The notes below the pieces were generated by a model. It saw only the letters and a list, made by a program, of their open reading frames with translations, was not told the origin of the DNA and made no database searches. DNA of 64,000 nt from Liriodendron chinense (taxonomy: Eukaryota; Streptophyta; Magnoliopsida; Magnoliales; Magnoliaceae), in NCBI GenBank assembly GCA_003013855.2, contig PVNU02002828.1:268501-332500 (forward strand), read 5' to 3'. Below, in pieces: positions 20,725 through 31,320 of the stretch (positions are counted from its first letter, which is position 1; each line of letters starts with the position of its first letter). Both the position numbers and the translations under genes were made by a program.

Positions 20725-21210
20725 AGCCCGTGCAACAAAATGTTCTGTGGGGGTCCACCGTGATGTGTTTATGCCATCCACTCCGTCCATCATTTTAGGC
20801 CAGCTCATGTTAGAACGTGATTCCAAAATAAAGCAGCTCAAAAGCTCAATTGGGCCACACCAAAGGGAACATTGGCCACACCAAAGGAAATTGAAACCTT
20901 CTTCTGGTCCACTGAAGTTGTCGGATCAGGCTCATGTTTGGTTCTTTCCTTAATCCTGGCGAGACTCACCTTATGAATGGCTCAGATGACATATAAACAT
21001 CACACAGGCCATCGAGTAACGTTTCAATGATGGGCATCCTCATCCCCACTGTTCTTTGTGGTGTGGCCCACTTGAGTCGTGTATTAGCCTGATTTTTGGA
21101 ATCCTGTCCTAAGATGAGCATACGAAAATGATGGACGTAGTGGATGTAATGCACACATAACAGTGGCCCCTGCAGATATTTTTTTGTTGCATGGGCTTCT
21201 TACCAAAGAA
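20725..21210. repeat. Snap-back repeat with AGCCCGTGCAACAAAA outer ends
   Basis: AGGGAGCCCGTGCAACAAAA at the left is mirrored by TTTTTTTGTTGCATGGGCTT at the right. The inner arms are CATCCACTCCGTCCATCATT and ATGATGGACGTAGTGGATGT. There is a partial direct duplication of GGGCCACACCAAAGG(G)AA at 20,850-20,890. Confidence 0.8.
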
Positions 21211-21449
21211 ATTAGCCTACAGTACAGCAGCAGGCGCCACAATCTGAACGGTTGGTGGATGTATGTGCATGAGATGTGGGGTATACATGCCATGTGAACG
21301 GTTGGTGGATGCATGTGCATGACATAAATGATTTGCTAGAGTACAATGTACTTACTCTTTCGCCCATAATTCAGACCGTCCGCTCATCATGTGGCCACAG
21401 GTGTGTGAATCATCCACCACAGCTGTAGTTAATAAGCTTTGAGTAAACT

Positions 21450-21897
21450 CTCTGGGACCCATCGTGATTTAAGTAAACTCTTATCCACACCGTCCATTTG
21501 TTTTTCCAGCTCATTTTAGAGCATTAGCCCAAAATTGAAACGTATGCAAAGATAAAGTGGACTACACCACAGGAAAGAAGGGGAATTGAATGCTTACTGT
21601 TGAAAACTTCTTGGAGGCCACAGAAGCTTCGGATCAAGCTGATATTTGTGTTTTCCTTCATCCATGACTGTATGACCTTATGAACACGTTCCACGACAAA
21701 TAAACGTCACTGTGGGCCTTAGGGAGGTTTCAATGGTTGACGTCACTATCCCCACCGTTTGCTGTGGTGTGGTCCACTTGAACTTTGAATATGCTTCAAT
21801 TTTACACTCATGCCCTAAAATGATCTGGTAATTAAAATGGATGGATGGCATGGGCAATACATACATCAAAGTGGGCCCCACTGAGTTTACCCAATAC
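21450..21897. repeat. Snap-back repeat with GAGTAAACTC outer ends
   Basis: GTAAACTCTCTGGGACCCAT at the left and GGGCCCCACTGAGTTTACCC at the right mirror each other. The core is TTATCCACACCGTCCATTTG with AAAATGGATGGATGGCATGG. Confidence 0.75.
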
Positions 21898-22174
21898 ACT
21901 ACATTCTGCGTCTTCTTCGTATGGACACTCCCATCTAATGGGTGGATCAACATGGTCCGTGGCATGAAAGCAATCGTTTGTCCAGTTTGTTAATCCTCTT
22001 GTGTGCGGAGCTACTCCACTTTTAAACAAGTAGTCATGAATATACAATCGTTCAACCATGAATGTAGTGTCTTTGGTAGAAAGGTGAAATTATATGACAT
22101 CTTAGTTTATGCCATCCATGTACATTGAGATCATGCTTATCATGCACATATGTGATATGTTTCAATGTGCCATG

Positions 22175-22726
22175 TGTTGGGATAGAAGGGCCGACAACGG
22201 AAGTAAAGCCGAACACACAAGTAGTAAATTGAATCAAACAAGCAATACAATGTAAACACAATGCATGCAATCAACCACACATAGATCCGAATTTAACGTG
22301 GAAAAATCCCTCCCGAGTAAAAAACCACGGCATAAAGCAACACTAATCCATTATAATATCAGAAGTTACAAGAGATGGAACCTAAAATCCAAGAACACAA
22401 GCCCACAAGAGAAATCCAAGCTTTCTCAAGAAGAAAACCCTCTTCTCAAGCTCTTTTTCTCACCTAGAACCTCTTTCAATCATCTTTCCCATCTAAGATA
22501 CCTCTAATCCCGTAATATACTCCTTAAATAGGAGAAAACCGAGTTTAGAAATTATTTGCGCAAAACGGCGCAATAATCCTACTATAACAAGGAAATTGCT
22601 GACCGGTCGGCTGGATGCCCAAAAATTGCTCCAGCAACTTGCTGTTTTGGCTTCACCGTGATCCACCGATCGGACGACCGGTCGGTGGCCTCTGTTGCAC
22701 TGAAGTTGAGGAGTCCGTTTCCAATA
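22175..22726 (-). repeat. 3' LTR of the copia element
   Basis: It aligns end to end with 24,197-24,739. Small indels separate the two, including a stretch near 22,665-22,680 (CCACCGATCGGACGACC) that is shortened in the other LTR. The terminal CA has become TA at the internal edge. Confidence 0.92.
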
Positions 22727-22728
22727 AA

Positions 22729-22737
22729 CTCCACCAC
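22729..22737 (-). promoter_or_regulatory. Polypurine tract of the copia element
   Basis: On the minus strand the sequence just before the 3' LTR is GTGGTGGAG, the usual G/A-rich plus-strand primer site of plant copia elements. Confidence 0.6.
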
Positions 22738-22830
22738 GACTCAAATCTTCATGCACCAGCTTACCACACACAACCTCCACATCTACTTCGTCATCATTAT
22801 ACTCCCGTCACTTTTCATGCCTCATCGACT

Positions 22831-24128
22831 TTACCCTTGTATCTTCACATGCCTTGTTCTTCTTCTTATGTGACTCTTTTTCTCTTGCCACATACGAGCA
22901 ACCGTGGATCCCGCAGTCGATCTCGTAGCTCCACCATGAATTGTGCTCCCGATCACCTTGTAAAGATTATCGTACATCCGTGACTTTATCATCACGAGTG
23001 CTCCATTTTCTACTTGACAATACCGATCACAGTCGATGAACCTACACCCTTTCGCCTCGAGTGCACCAAGAGATATTACATTCCTCTTCATCTCAAGGAC
23101 ATGCTTTATACTTTCAAGGATCTGTTCGACTCCATCGAACATCCTAATGCACACCGAACCAATCCCCACCACATTGTGAGCATAGCCATCACCCACAACC
23201 ATCGATCCACAATCATACTCTCTGTATGTCATGAATAAACTCCGGTCAGGACATACGTGACATGATGCACCTGAATCAAAGAGCCACTCTCCACCAAGAG
23301 ACTCTATGCCAGATACAGTTAATACATCACAAACATCACCGCCGTCCTCTATGGTATTGACTCCCTCCCTAGAATAATCTCCAGATTTCTCCTGCCTTTT
23401 CTTGTGATTCGAACAATCCCTCTTCACGTGCCCTTCTTCCCCACAATTCCAGTATTTTACCTTGTACTTCCACTTGCCCTTTGATTTAGATCTCGATAAC
23501 GGAGATCTTCTACCCCGCTCAGAATTCTTTCCCCTCATAATCAGTGCCTCATCCGTAAAGGGACCTACGCCGCCGCTTTTCCTTTTCATCGCCTTCGCCT
23601 GAAGGGCTGAAATAACGGTTTTCACGCCAATAATCTTCCTAGCTACCTGCGCACAATGAGTCTTTAAACGACTCATATAATTCTAGAAGAGAATTCAACA
23701 GGATAAACGTTTGATCCTCGTCCTTCATCGGTTCATCTACATCTGTCAACTTGCAAATAAGCCTATTGAAATTGCTGATGTGGTTTTCAACATCAGCCCT
23801 CTCTGCCATCCTTAAATTATACAATTGAATCTTCAAGTACATGCGATTTTTCAGAGATTTCTTTGCTTATATATTCTCCAACTTCACCCATGTTTCAGCC
23901 GTAGTTTTCTCTTTCATGACGTTCTATAGGACCTCATCTGCTAAGCACAATTGGATTGAGACATTGACCTTTTCATTGATCTTCTTCCACTCTTCTTCTT
24001 TCGTAGCCTCCGGTCGCTTTCCAAGGAGCACATCTTGCAGTTCTTGCTGAACTAAAAAGGCTTTTCATCTTCACCTTCTAATGTTTAGAATTATTTTTCT
24101 CCAAATACTTCTTTATGTTGAACCTCAT
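22831..24128 (-). pseudogene. Copia gag-protease region, broken
   Basis: From about 24,128 the minus strand reads a gag start (MRFNIKKYLEKNN) and then the typical copia capsid phrases CLADEVL and YLKIQLYNLRMAE with HISNFNRLICKLTDVDEP. At least two in-frame stops lie in the gag part, near 23,937 and 23,867. A frame change near 23,650 separates gag from a 281-codon open stretch (to 22,831). That stretch carries the zinc knuckle as WNCGEEGHVKRDC, whose first Cys is replaced by Tyr, and the aspartic protease site FDSGASCHV. It then shows the start of the pre-integrase region (LYKVIGST) before homology ends abruptly at ARMWQEKK. The missing Cys and the stops mean no functional product. Confidence 0.88.
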
Positions 24129-24182
24129 GCCCGATGCTATGCTCTTGTCTTAAATTCGAATTTCTGCTACACCCCAACGATC

Positions 24183-24194
24183 GCTCTGATACCA
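24183..24194 (-). promoter_or_regulatory. Primer-binding site for initiator tRNA-Met
   Basis: On the minus strand TGGTATCAGAGC lies two bases after the 5' LTR. It is the standard plant copia primer-binding site, complementary to the 3' end of the initiator methionine tRNA. Confidence 0.9.
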
Positions 24195-24196
24195 GT

Positions 24197-24739
24197 TGTT
24201 GGGATAGAAGGATAAAAAATGGAATCAAAGCCGAACACACAATCAGCAAATTGAATCAAACAAGCAATACAATGCAATCACAATGCATGCAATTAATCAC
24301 ACATAGATAATCCGAATTTAACGTGAAAAAATCCCTCACAGGTAAAAAACCATGACATAAAGCGACACCAATCCACTATAATATCAGAAGTGACAAGAGA
24401 TGGAACCCAAAACCCAAGATCACAAGCCCACAAGAGAAATCCAAGCTTTCCCAAGAAGAAAACCCTCTTCTCAAGCTCTTTCTCTCACCTAGAATCTCTT
24501 TTAATCACCTTTCCCTTCTAGGATACCTCTAATCCCGTAATACACTACTTAAATAGAAGAAAACCGAGTTTAGAAACTCTTTGCGCAAAACTGCGCAACA
24601 ATCCTACTACAACAAGGAAACTGCCAACCGGTTGGCTGGATGCCCAAAAGTTGCTCCAGCAACTTGCTGTTTTGGCTTCACCATGACTGATTGGTCGGTG
24701 GCCTTTGTTGCACTGAAGTTGAGGTGTTCGTTTCCAACA
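24197..24739 (-). repeat. 5' LTR of the copia element
   Basis: The termini TGTTGG...CCAACA are intact. On the minus strand this LTR is upstream of the primer-binding site and would supply the promoter. Confidence 0.92.
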
Positions 24740-24744
24740 CCATG

Positions 24745-26092
24745 TGCACACCTTCCAAATTTAAGCATCCCCCATGTGCGCATTTCCTAATATCAAATTT
24801 TAAAGACTAAATTATGACACGTGTCAAATGTATCAAACAACTAAAGGAATAAAAATAAATGAGAGATAAATACTTGTTTCATCTATTAGAAAATACAATT
24901 GAGGAGAATGGTCAGTAGGATGTGACCGCCTAAATCAAAACTCAAATGATTGTGATCCGACAACTTAAGGTTACGTGTATTTACTCTACTCTTATGGTAC
25001 TGTAGTGGAAGCCGCTAGGTAGTAGCTAGCAATCTATGTTAGAAATAGGCGAGGCTATACTAGGATAAAAGATGAAAGATAAATTGAAAAAAAGTAAATA
25101 GATATGTTTTGCGTAGAACCTTAAGCTCTTCTTCGTTTGCTCCTTTTATAGTTTTTTAAGGTGGCAAAACTTTTGTTGGGTTTCCTTACTGATCCTTGAT
25201 CCCCGCGTCTTTGGCTTGCATTGGAAAGGGAGGAGAGGATTCAAGTTAGATTCGGAGCTGCTGACTTCTTGGATCTTCTTCTCATAATTGATCTTGCTAC
25301 AAAGATCTTCGTGGCCCACTAATCGAGTTCGGGATCGATCTTAGAAACTCAAGGGCTGATCCTGGACCTTAAATCGATCATGGCCACTCATTTGGTTAGA
25401 CTCTCTATCTCTTCTGCTCCTTCATTTAACCATTCACTATGTGATGTTTTGGAGAATAAATTGACATGATCCACCTGATACAATCCGTTATTAGTTCTCT
25501 CATTCTCTTGATACCAATTGAACCACGGCCACATGATTAAGTCATTGAGCTCTCTCATTCTTTTGATTCTGATCAATGTATAGATGGGGCCCCGATCTAA
25601 CCTTGATCTAACCGTTGTCCATTTTCTTCTGGTTTGAGTTCAAACACTAGCTAGATTCGCTTGGATATTAGTTCAATCTCTAGATATTCAGAACCTTCTT
25701 GAATGCTACAGACTCTACAAATGTCGACTATGGAAAGATTTTTCATTTTGGAAGGACTATGATAGATGGCCTTACCAAATGTATAATAGCCACATCTGTG
25801 ATAAGATGCGTTCTCTCAGTGGGTTTTTTTATTATAAATGTGTTGAGTACAATGCCTCATTAATGAGCACGTTAATTGTGGCCACGTGGCATCCATCAAT
25901 TAATCTTCTAAAGGCATCAGTAAGGATCTATGCCTCCGCATTAATAATAAAATGCGTAACATCAAATGAAAATCAAGTGAAGCTATTCACCGGTATAAGC
26001 AGATTTTCTACTGGTACTAACCCCATAGTGACAACAGATGGTGGCCTTTTGTTGGACCAAGTTAGGGCACCCAAAATGATTGTAAACAATTT
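24745..26092. other. Intergenic, possible LTR remnants, no gene seen
   Basis: About 25,000-25,600 contains phrases such as GATCGATCTTAGAAACTC and a duplicated CATTCTCTTGATACCAATTG / CATTCTTTTGATTCTGATC (about 25,500 and 25,557). These look like degraded retrotransposon sequence, but I could not define boundaries. Confidence 0.3.
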
Positions 26093-26199
26093 CTAATAAT
26101 CTGTGACAGGAAGTTGTTAATGGGTGCTTGTCATAGACAACAGCTGCGACGCCAACATCGATCAATGGGCTGACCTAGTAGACCCTGTCCATGTCCCTG
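26093..26199 (-). pseudogene. Fragment of a TIP aquaporin last exon (tandem duplicate remnant)
   Basis: The minus strand aligns with the C-terminal coding end of the intact TIP gene 1 kb away (27,172-27,300). It keeps the equivalents of VYWVGPLIG (here VY*VSPLID), the AAIIYD motif (AAVVYD) and the final TDY-stop. A 17-nt deletion removes the TFFIGQ codons and shifts frame, the Glu before the last segment has become a stop, and a smaller gap lies in the WTWTHQ region. No upstream exon is recognisable. Same orientation and proximity suggest a tandem duplication followed by decay. Confidence 0.8.
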
Positions 26200-26399
26200 G
26201 GTTTTTTACAAGCTAGGAGCAAAACAACCAGTCAACAACAATATAGCCAAGACTAGCAAGTGGTGATATGACCTTGTCCAAATCAAAATAGGCCCCAAAT
26301 ATCGGATGGCCAATCACTGTCTGACAAAATTATTTTGCAAGAAAACCACACATTTTATGCGAGCACATTTTCAACTTCTTTATTGGGAAATACACTGAT

Positions 26400-26760
26400 T
26401 TTTGGGAGTTACTTGAAAGTTGAAACTCTAGAACAGTATGATAATTGATACACATGCATTCAGAAGTTAAACACATGGCACGTACTAACTCAAATCCACG
26501 CTACCAAAGTAAGATTTTTTGAACAATCCTAACCTCTAATTCATGGGCATTTGTTAATAGAGAAGAACGATAATTGGATGTTATTTCATTTTTAACCGTC
26601 CAATAAATGTCCACCAATCCTATGTTTATTATAATCTAAACTGGTACCGATAATTAGGAAAGTCGAGTTTATTTTAGTTCAATGCCGTGTATGAAATTTC
26701 CAAGTAGTTTCTAAGCGCCTGTGTATCATCCATCCCATCGTGTTAGAGTATGAAAGTTTG
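26400..26760. repeat. Dispersed non-coding repeat copy
   Basis: It shares phrases with 1,150-1,440, 32,100-32,400 and 36,740-37,590 (for example GTCCAATAAATGTCCACCAA, GCGCCTGTGTATCATCCATC, TAGAGTATGAAA). No termini or coding potential were identified. Confidence 0.5.
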
Positions 26761-26792
26761 TTTTTTTCTTCTCTCTCCAATTTGCAAACTTC

Positions 26793-27015
26793 GGCCGTGT
26801 TTGGATGCAAAGTAAATTCAATTGCAAAGAGTGAAGAAGATAAAATTCGACAATGTCCCTTAGCATTCAGAGTGAGGAGGTGGGAGATAGCGTAAAATTA
26901 CAATTACATCTCTTTGAAAGCAACCCAATCACAATTCAAAGCCGGGACTCACATTGTGAGGACTAAGGAAAGGAAAGATTGCAATTTGATTCAATAGTGC
27001 ATCCAAATGCGCGGT
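26793..27015. mobile_element. Short MITE-like inverted repeat downstream of the TIP gene
   Basis: GCCGTGTTTGGATGCAAAGT with CAATTGCAA at the left is mirrored by TTGCAATTTGATTCAA and TGCATCCAAATGCGCGGT at the right, so imperfect 30-35 bp terminal repeats enclose about 220 bp. No target duplication is certain. It lies 157 bp after the TIP stop codon and may overlap the end of the 3' untranslated region. Confidence 0.6.
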
Positions 27016-27171
27016 AAAATATGCAAGATTTCACAAACCCAATTCAAATTAACTAAAACAACATCAAACACATCCATTCTCTAAGAGAACATGAGAGAAC
27101 AGAGAAACAAAAGCCCCAAATACATCACTTAAAACAACACATTCCATCACCTGAAGAGAAGATCATCATTT

Positions 27172-28410
27172 CTAGTAATCTGCGATGGGAATTTGTTCAT
27201 GGGTGCTTTGGCCAATGAAGAAGGTGTCGTAGATGATAGCGGCAATGCCAGCACCTATCAATGGGCCGACCCAGTAGACCCACTGGTGGGTCCATGTCCA
27301 ACTGACCACTGCAGGGCCAAATGAGACGGCGGGGTTCATTGATGCACCGTCGAAGGCACCTCCAGCTAAGATGTTGGCACCCACAATGAAACCGATCGCA
27401 ATGGGTGCTATGGTTCCTAGGCTTCCCTTCTTTGGGTCCACGGCGGTTGCGTAGACAGTGTAGACCAGGCCGAAGGTCATCACGATCTCGAACACCAGTG
27501 CATTCCACACGGTCACATCGGTTGATAGGGAGAAGGCTGCAGTTTGCTGCAATGGATTGAACAAAAAAAACCAAGCAAAATTGGGAATCAGAGATGGGAT
27601 TTCGAATCAGAAAATACACGAGGAATTCACATTTTAATTGAAATTGAGCTGAATTGTTTGGTTTCTAAATCAAAATCAGTCTCAAAACTACTCTTACATC
27701 TTGAGAATGATTTGAGCAACTTAAGTGAAACTTTTTAGTGATATTTGAATTTTGATCAGACGGTTGTTGTATGTGGGACCACCAACCAAAACCAATCCAG
27801 GTAGAGCCAATCAAACCATTGATCGGCTCATGCCAAAATTCTACATGGTCCACTAACATTGACTCAAATGGCCATCAATAATATTTCAAATCTCTTACCA
27901 ATCCACCAGTGGAGAACTTAAGAAGTGCGCAAGCGACGACGGACCCAAGCAACTGTGCGATCCAATACAGCATCCCCTTGAATAAGGTTATGTTCCCACC
28001 CAAGAATGCACCGAACGTCACTGCCGGGTTCACATGCCCCCCAGAAATGTTCGCTCCGACGGAAACCGCGACAAACAGACCGAAAGCATGTGCCAACGAC
28101 GCGGCGACCAGGCCAGCCGGTGTGGTCGATCCATCACTGGTGAGCTTATCTGCAAGACAGAAAGTCCAATTATCACTTAATTCATCGTTAGAAGAAATGG
28201 GTTTGAATCAAAATCGAAGAAAAATTCAAATCCAATGCAGAATTGAATAAAAACGGCAAAGATGATCGAGATCTTACTAAATGCCATTCCAGAGCCTTGG
28301 CCAGCGAAGACGAAGATGAGCATTGATATGAATTCTGCTAGAACTGCTTTCAGGGTGTCGGGGTGGCTTGCTTCGCCAGCTGATCCGATTGCAATTCTGG
28401 TAATCGGCAT
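27172..28410 (-). CDS. TIP1: Tonoplast intrinsic protein, TIP1 (gamma-TIP) type aquaporin, 3 exons
   Basis: The coding exons are 28,410-28,278, 28,149-27,899 and 27,546-27,172, with GT-AG introns of 128 and 352 bp in phase 1 and phase 0. The product is 252 residues, normal for the family, starting MPITRIAIGSAGEASHPDT and ending QIPIADY. It is a six-helix membrane channel of the vacuolar membrane that passes water and, in this subgroup, small solutes such as urea and hydrogen peroxide. NPA boxes lie at residues 85-87 and 199-201. The selectivity filter is His65, Ile187, Ala196 and Val202, the H-I-A-V set of TIP1 proteins, where Val replaces the Arg of other aquaporins. The family phrases SGGHVNPAVTFGAF and DPKKGSLGTIAPIAIGF are intact. 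The first intron splits codon 45 (Asn), the conserved TIP position. The ATG is the only candidate consistent with the family N-terminus. A TATA box and an ABRE/G-box lie upstream. Everything looks functional; subgroup number within TIP1 cannot be given without a tree. Confidence 0.97.
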
Positions 28411-28509
28411 TTTTGGAAATTTGAATTTTTAAGCTTCAACAGCTGAAAATTCTCTTCTTCTTCTTCTACTTAGCTCTGCTTTGAATTGCTATGGGTGGAG
28501 TCTAGCCGG

Positions 28510-28516
28510 TTATATA
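28510..28516 (-). promoter_or_regulatory. TATA box of the TIP gene
   Basis: On the minus strand TATATAA lies 100 bp before the ATG. It is followed by a leader rich in AGAAGAAGAAGA just ahead of the start codon. Transcription probably begins near 28,480. Confidence 0.65.
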
Positions 28517-28655
28517 ACTACGATAACGGCCGGAGAACCGGCTATAGCAGGTTAGCCGGTGGTGTTATTAAGAGAAAATGACAAAGCTTCATTCGCGCGA
28601 CCAGTTGTCGGTTTGTGTGCGGCTTGTAGGCGGGCCTCCGATTCTCTCTGCGCTT

Positions 28656-28664
28656 GCCACGTGT
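28656..28664 (-). promoter_or_regulatory. ABRE/G-box motif upstream of the TIP gene
   Basis: The minus strand reads ACACGTGGC, with the palindromic G-box CACGTG at 28,658-28,663. It lies about 140 bp upstream of the TATA box, a common place for bZIP/ABF binding in abscisic-acid, drought or light response. The motif is seen; binding is inferred. Confidence 0.5.
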
Positions 28665-28904
28665 ACGGCTTGATGTGGATGCTTATGTACATCCGTGGCA
28701 AATCGGCGTAGAGAAAAGATCGGGTCGCCGACCAGATGAGCTGGCGGTGTGTGAACTATCGTGGCCCCGTTTGCTGTTTGCCACTTGAGCCAAGTGGGCC
28801 CCTCAACGGCCCAGGTCTCTTGGATCTTCTGCGCCTATTTTTTGTAGCAGCCGAAGTTGTTTGGTGCGCTGGAGGAGTACGAGAATTCCAACACATGCGC
28901 ATGA

Positions 28905-29385
28905 ATGGACGCGGATTGCCCCAGGAAGTTCCTGTAGTCGGAAGCTTTGTGGGGACCACACAGATGCCCATGACAAATCCACTCCGTCCATCGGTTTTTC
29001 AGTACCACCATTGGACATGATTCTGATTTAGGTAGATAAAAGGTTCATGTGGGACACACCACAAGAGGGATTGAAAGACCACCATTGGAAACTTTGTGGG
29101 AGCCACAGAAGTTTTAAATCGGGATGATATTTGTGCCTACAGTTTTTCTGAGTGATAATAACCCTATGAACGGTTTGGATAGAATATAAGTATCATGGTC
29201 AGCTCTAGGAAGGTTTCAATGGTGGACTTTTCCGTTCCCACTGTTTCGTGTGGTGTGGACCAAATGAGTTTTGGGTCTGTCGGATTTTTCATTTCTTATC
29301 CTATTGTGCTCTTGCAAAACTGATGGACGGAGTGGATTTATCATAGAATCTCTACGGGCCTCACAAAACTTCCAACTATGGTGTA
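28905..29385. repeat. Snap-back repeat with GCGGATTGCCCCAGGAAG outer end
   Basis: The left arm is ACAAATCCACTCCGTCCATC and the right arm is GATGGACGGAGTGGATTTAT. The interior has GATGATATTTGTGCCTACAG and GAACGGTTTGGATAGAATAT. This is the same subfamily as 1,690-2,497. It stands about 500 bp upstream of the TIP start codon. Confidence 0.8.
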
Positions 29386-30440
29386 GGCATAGGTGATGTG
29401 AGATCAAACACCATCTCTCTTACCGATCCGAACCCATGAACTTTTTGGAAACTTTCGATTAGGACTTCTTAGATTTTTTGAGGGGCACTCGAAGAACAAA
29501 AGTAAACAAAGAAAAGTTCTCAATTTAATTGAATAAAGAATAATAATCTTCTTACAAATTAATTAAAAGAGCTCATATAGTCTAAACAACCTATAAGAAC
29601 TCTTAAAAAATGAGTTTAAAAAGAATCCTAAATAAAAATGGAAGAAAATAAATCAAAATAAAAAGTTTATGCACAAATTCGTGCCACTACCGACTGCGAC
29701 CAGTCGCCACTCATAGGTGATAGGTTGCCAGGGAACTAAATCTGTCCAGGGAGTTCAACCTCCCTCTGCATGATTTTGCGACCGATCACAGGCAATGACC
29801 GGCCATTTGCCAGGGTTCCAGAGAGTTTGGGCAACTTTGGATTTAAATTAGACCGGTTGCGGTTCTTGGGCCACCGGTAGCTGGCGATAGTACGAGCGAT
29901 AGTGAGACCGATCTCAAGGAGTTGCAAAAGGTCGTCTTTTCGGGACTTTGTGTGCTTCATTCCTTCTTTCTTTTGATCGATCGGACCATAGATTATTCAG
30001 CTATCTTCTCTCTCAAATCAATGAATTTCTTGTGCCCAACATTAGTGATGCATGAGGCAGAACGTACCTCAATCGAAACCATTCAAATCACTGGACTGAT
30101 TGTTGATCAGGCACGAAACAAAAATTGCATTGAATGGATGATTTTAGATATCCTATTTGTGGCCAAGAAACAGACAGTTGAGATGAAAAATATCCTTTAT
30201 CTGATTTATCAACAGGTTAAGATTATCCGAGCAATCTCATTAGGCGTACGGCCACATGAACAGTGGATCAAAATGTAACGGTGTGGATTGATGCACGTGT
30301 CAGGATTCATTAATTGAGTGTAAACTATCTCTCCCCAAGCTTACGTGGTGGCGAGGTGAATCCCCATGCACTCTTACCGCCAAAAATTAAGAAACTTGGC
30401 GGGAAATATTCATTGGGTACTCCCGTGACTCCTCAAATAT
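29386..30440. other. Intergenic, possible LTR remnant, no gene seen
   Basis: 29,480-29,960 (CTTCTTACAAATTAATTAAA, CCGACTGCGACCAGTCGCCA, GACCGATCACAGGCAATGAC) looks like a degraded LTR in minus orientation. The 118-codon frame at 29,922-30,278 has no recognisable domain and I do not count it as a gene. Confidence 0.35.
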
Positions 30441-30444
30441 CGAG

Positions 30445-30800
30445 CTCGGTACTTGTCGGTGCTGGAAAAAGCTCTGTGGGCCCACAATGATGTATGTGTT
30501 CATCTAATTATCTGGCTCATTTTATGATATTAACAAAAAAATTGAGGTATATCTAAATCTCCTGGTGATTTAACACTCACCATTAGAAAATTCCTAATGC
30601 TCACTGTGATGTTTATTTGCCATAGTGGGCGTTCAATAAACACTATTTCTTATGGTGTGGTCCATCTCAGACTTGTATCTGCCTCATTTACGGGTTCATG
30701 CCCTGAAATGATGTGAAAAAAATGGATGGACCGTTGGGATAAAACACATACATCATGGTGGAGCCCATGAGCTTTTTCAAGCATCGACCAGTACCGAGAG
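30445..30800. repeat. Snap-back repeat with CTCGGTACT outer ends
   Basis: GCTCGGTACTTGTCGGTGCT and GAAAAAGCTCTGTGGGCCCA at the left are mirrored by GGAGCCCATGAGCTTTTTCA and AGCATCGACCAGTACCGAGA at the right. Two G/A-rich arms enclose the usual core. Confidence 0.85.
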
Positions 30801-30812
30801 GTCACTACCTAA

Positions 30813-31320
30813 TAGGATTAGGTGAGACCCCGGATCCACCGAGGTGGGTGGGACCCCTGACTGTGGGGCTCACAGTGATGTATGTCTCTTAAATCCACAC
30901 CGTCCAACCATTTTGAAAGCTCATTTTAGGGTATGGTACTAAAAGGGAAGCTGAATCAAATCTTAGGCGGACCACACTACAGAAACAGTCGTGATTGAAT
31001 CTCTACCATTGAAAACTTCATGGATTTTCAATGGATTTCACTGGAATGTTTATTTTCCATCCAACCTGTTGATAAGGTCACAAACACCTAGATGAAGAGA
31101 CCACATAAATGTCATTGTGATCCAAATCTTTTGAGGTCCACAGGAAGTTTTTAATGGTCAATCACCACTGTTTCCTGTACTATGGGCCATCTGGGTTTTG
31201 GAACTGCTTCATCTTTTGGATAGTGTCCTAAAATGACCTTTCAATGCGGATGTATGGCGTGGATGCAGTCACATACATCACAGTGGCCCCACAGTCAGGG
31301 GTCTCACCTAATCCCCTCCC
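30813..31320. repeat. Snap-back repeat with GGATTAGGTGAGACCC outer ends
   Basis: The outer module GGATTAGGTGAGACCCCGGA with CCACCGAGGTGGGTGGGACC is mirrored at the right by CAGTCAGGGGTCTCACCTAA. The core is TTAAATCCACACCGTCCAAC at the left, and at the right the diverged GGATGTATGGCGTGGATGCA. It is closely related to 15,412-15,921. Confidence 0.85.

Larger units (their letters stand above)
22170..24744 (-). mobile_element. Truncated Ty1-copia LTR retrotransposon with CCATG target duplication
   Basis: Two long terminal repeats (22,175-22,726 and 24,197-24,739) bound about 1.47 kb of internal sequence, and the element is flanked by the perfect 5-bp duplication CCATG (22,170-22,174 and 24,740-24,744). 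The LTRs begin TGTTGGGATAGAAGG and end CCAACA (right) or mutated CCAATA (left). Reading on the minus strand, the order is 5' LTR, primer-binding site, gag, zinc knuckle, aspartic protease, start of the pre-integrase region, polypurine tract and 3' LTR. Integrase, reverse transcriptase and RNase H are missing, so the element is an internal-deletion derivative and cannot move alone. By eye the LTRs differ at roughly one position in twelve, indicating an old insertion. Confidence 0.93.

Noticed and set aside
22615..23238. Plus-strand frames over the copia element
   Set aside because: They are antisense shadows of LTR and gag-protease sequence.
26040..26090. Possible further TIP homology (GTTAGGGCACCCAAAATGAT)
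   Set aside because: It resembles the ANILAGG region only weakly and lies on the wrong side of the pseudogene stop, so order does not fit.
27197..27619. 140-codon frame overlapping the TIP third exon
   Set aside because: It is an alternative frame of the real aquaporin exon.
29922..30278. 118-codon frame after a GACCGATC-rich stretch
   Set aside because: No domain, promoter or splice support; it overlaps a probable degraded LTR.
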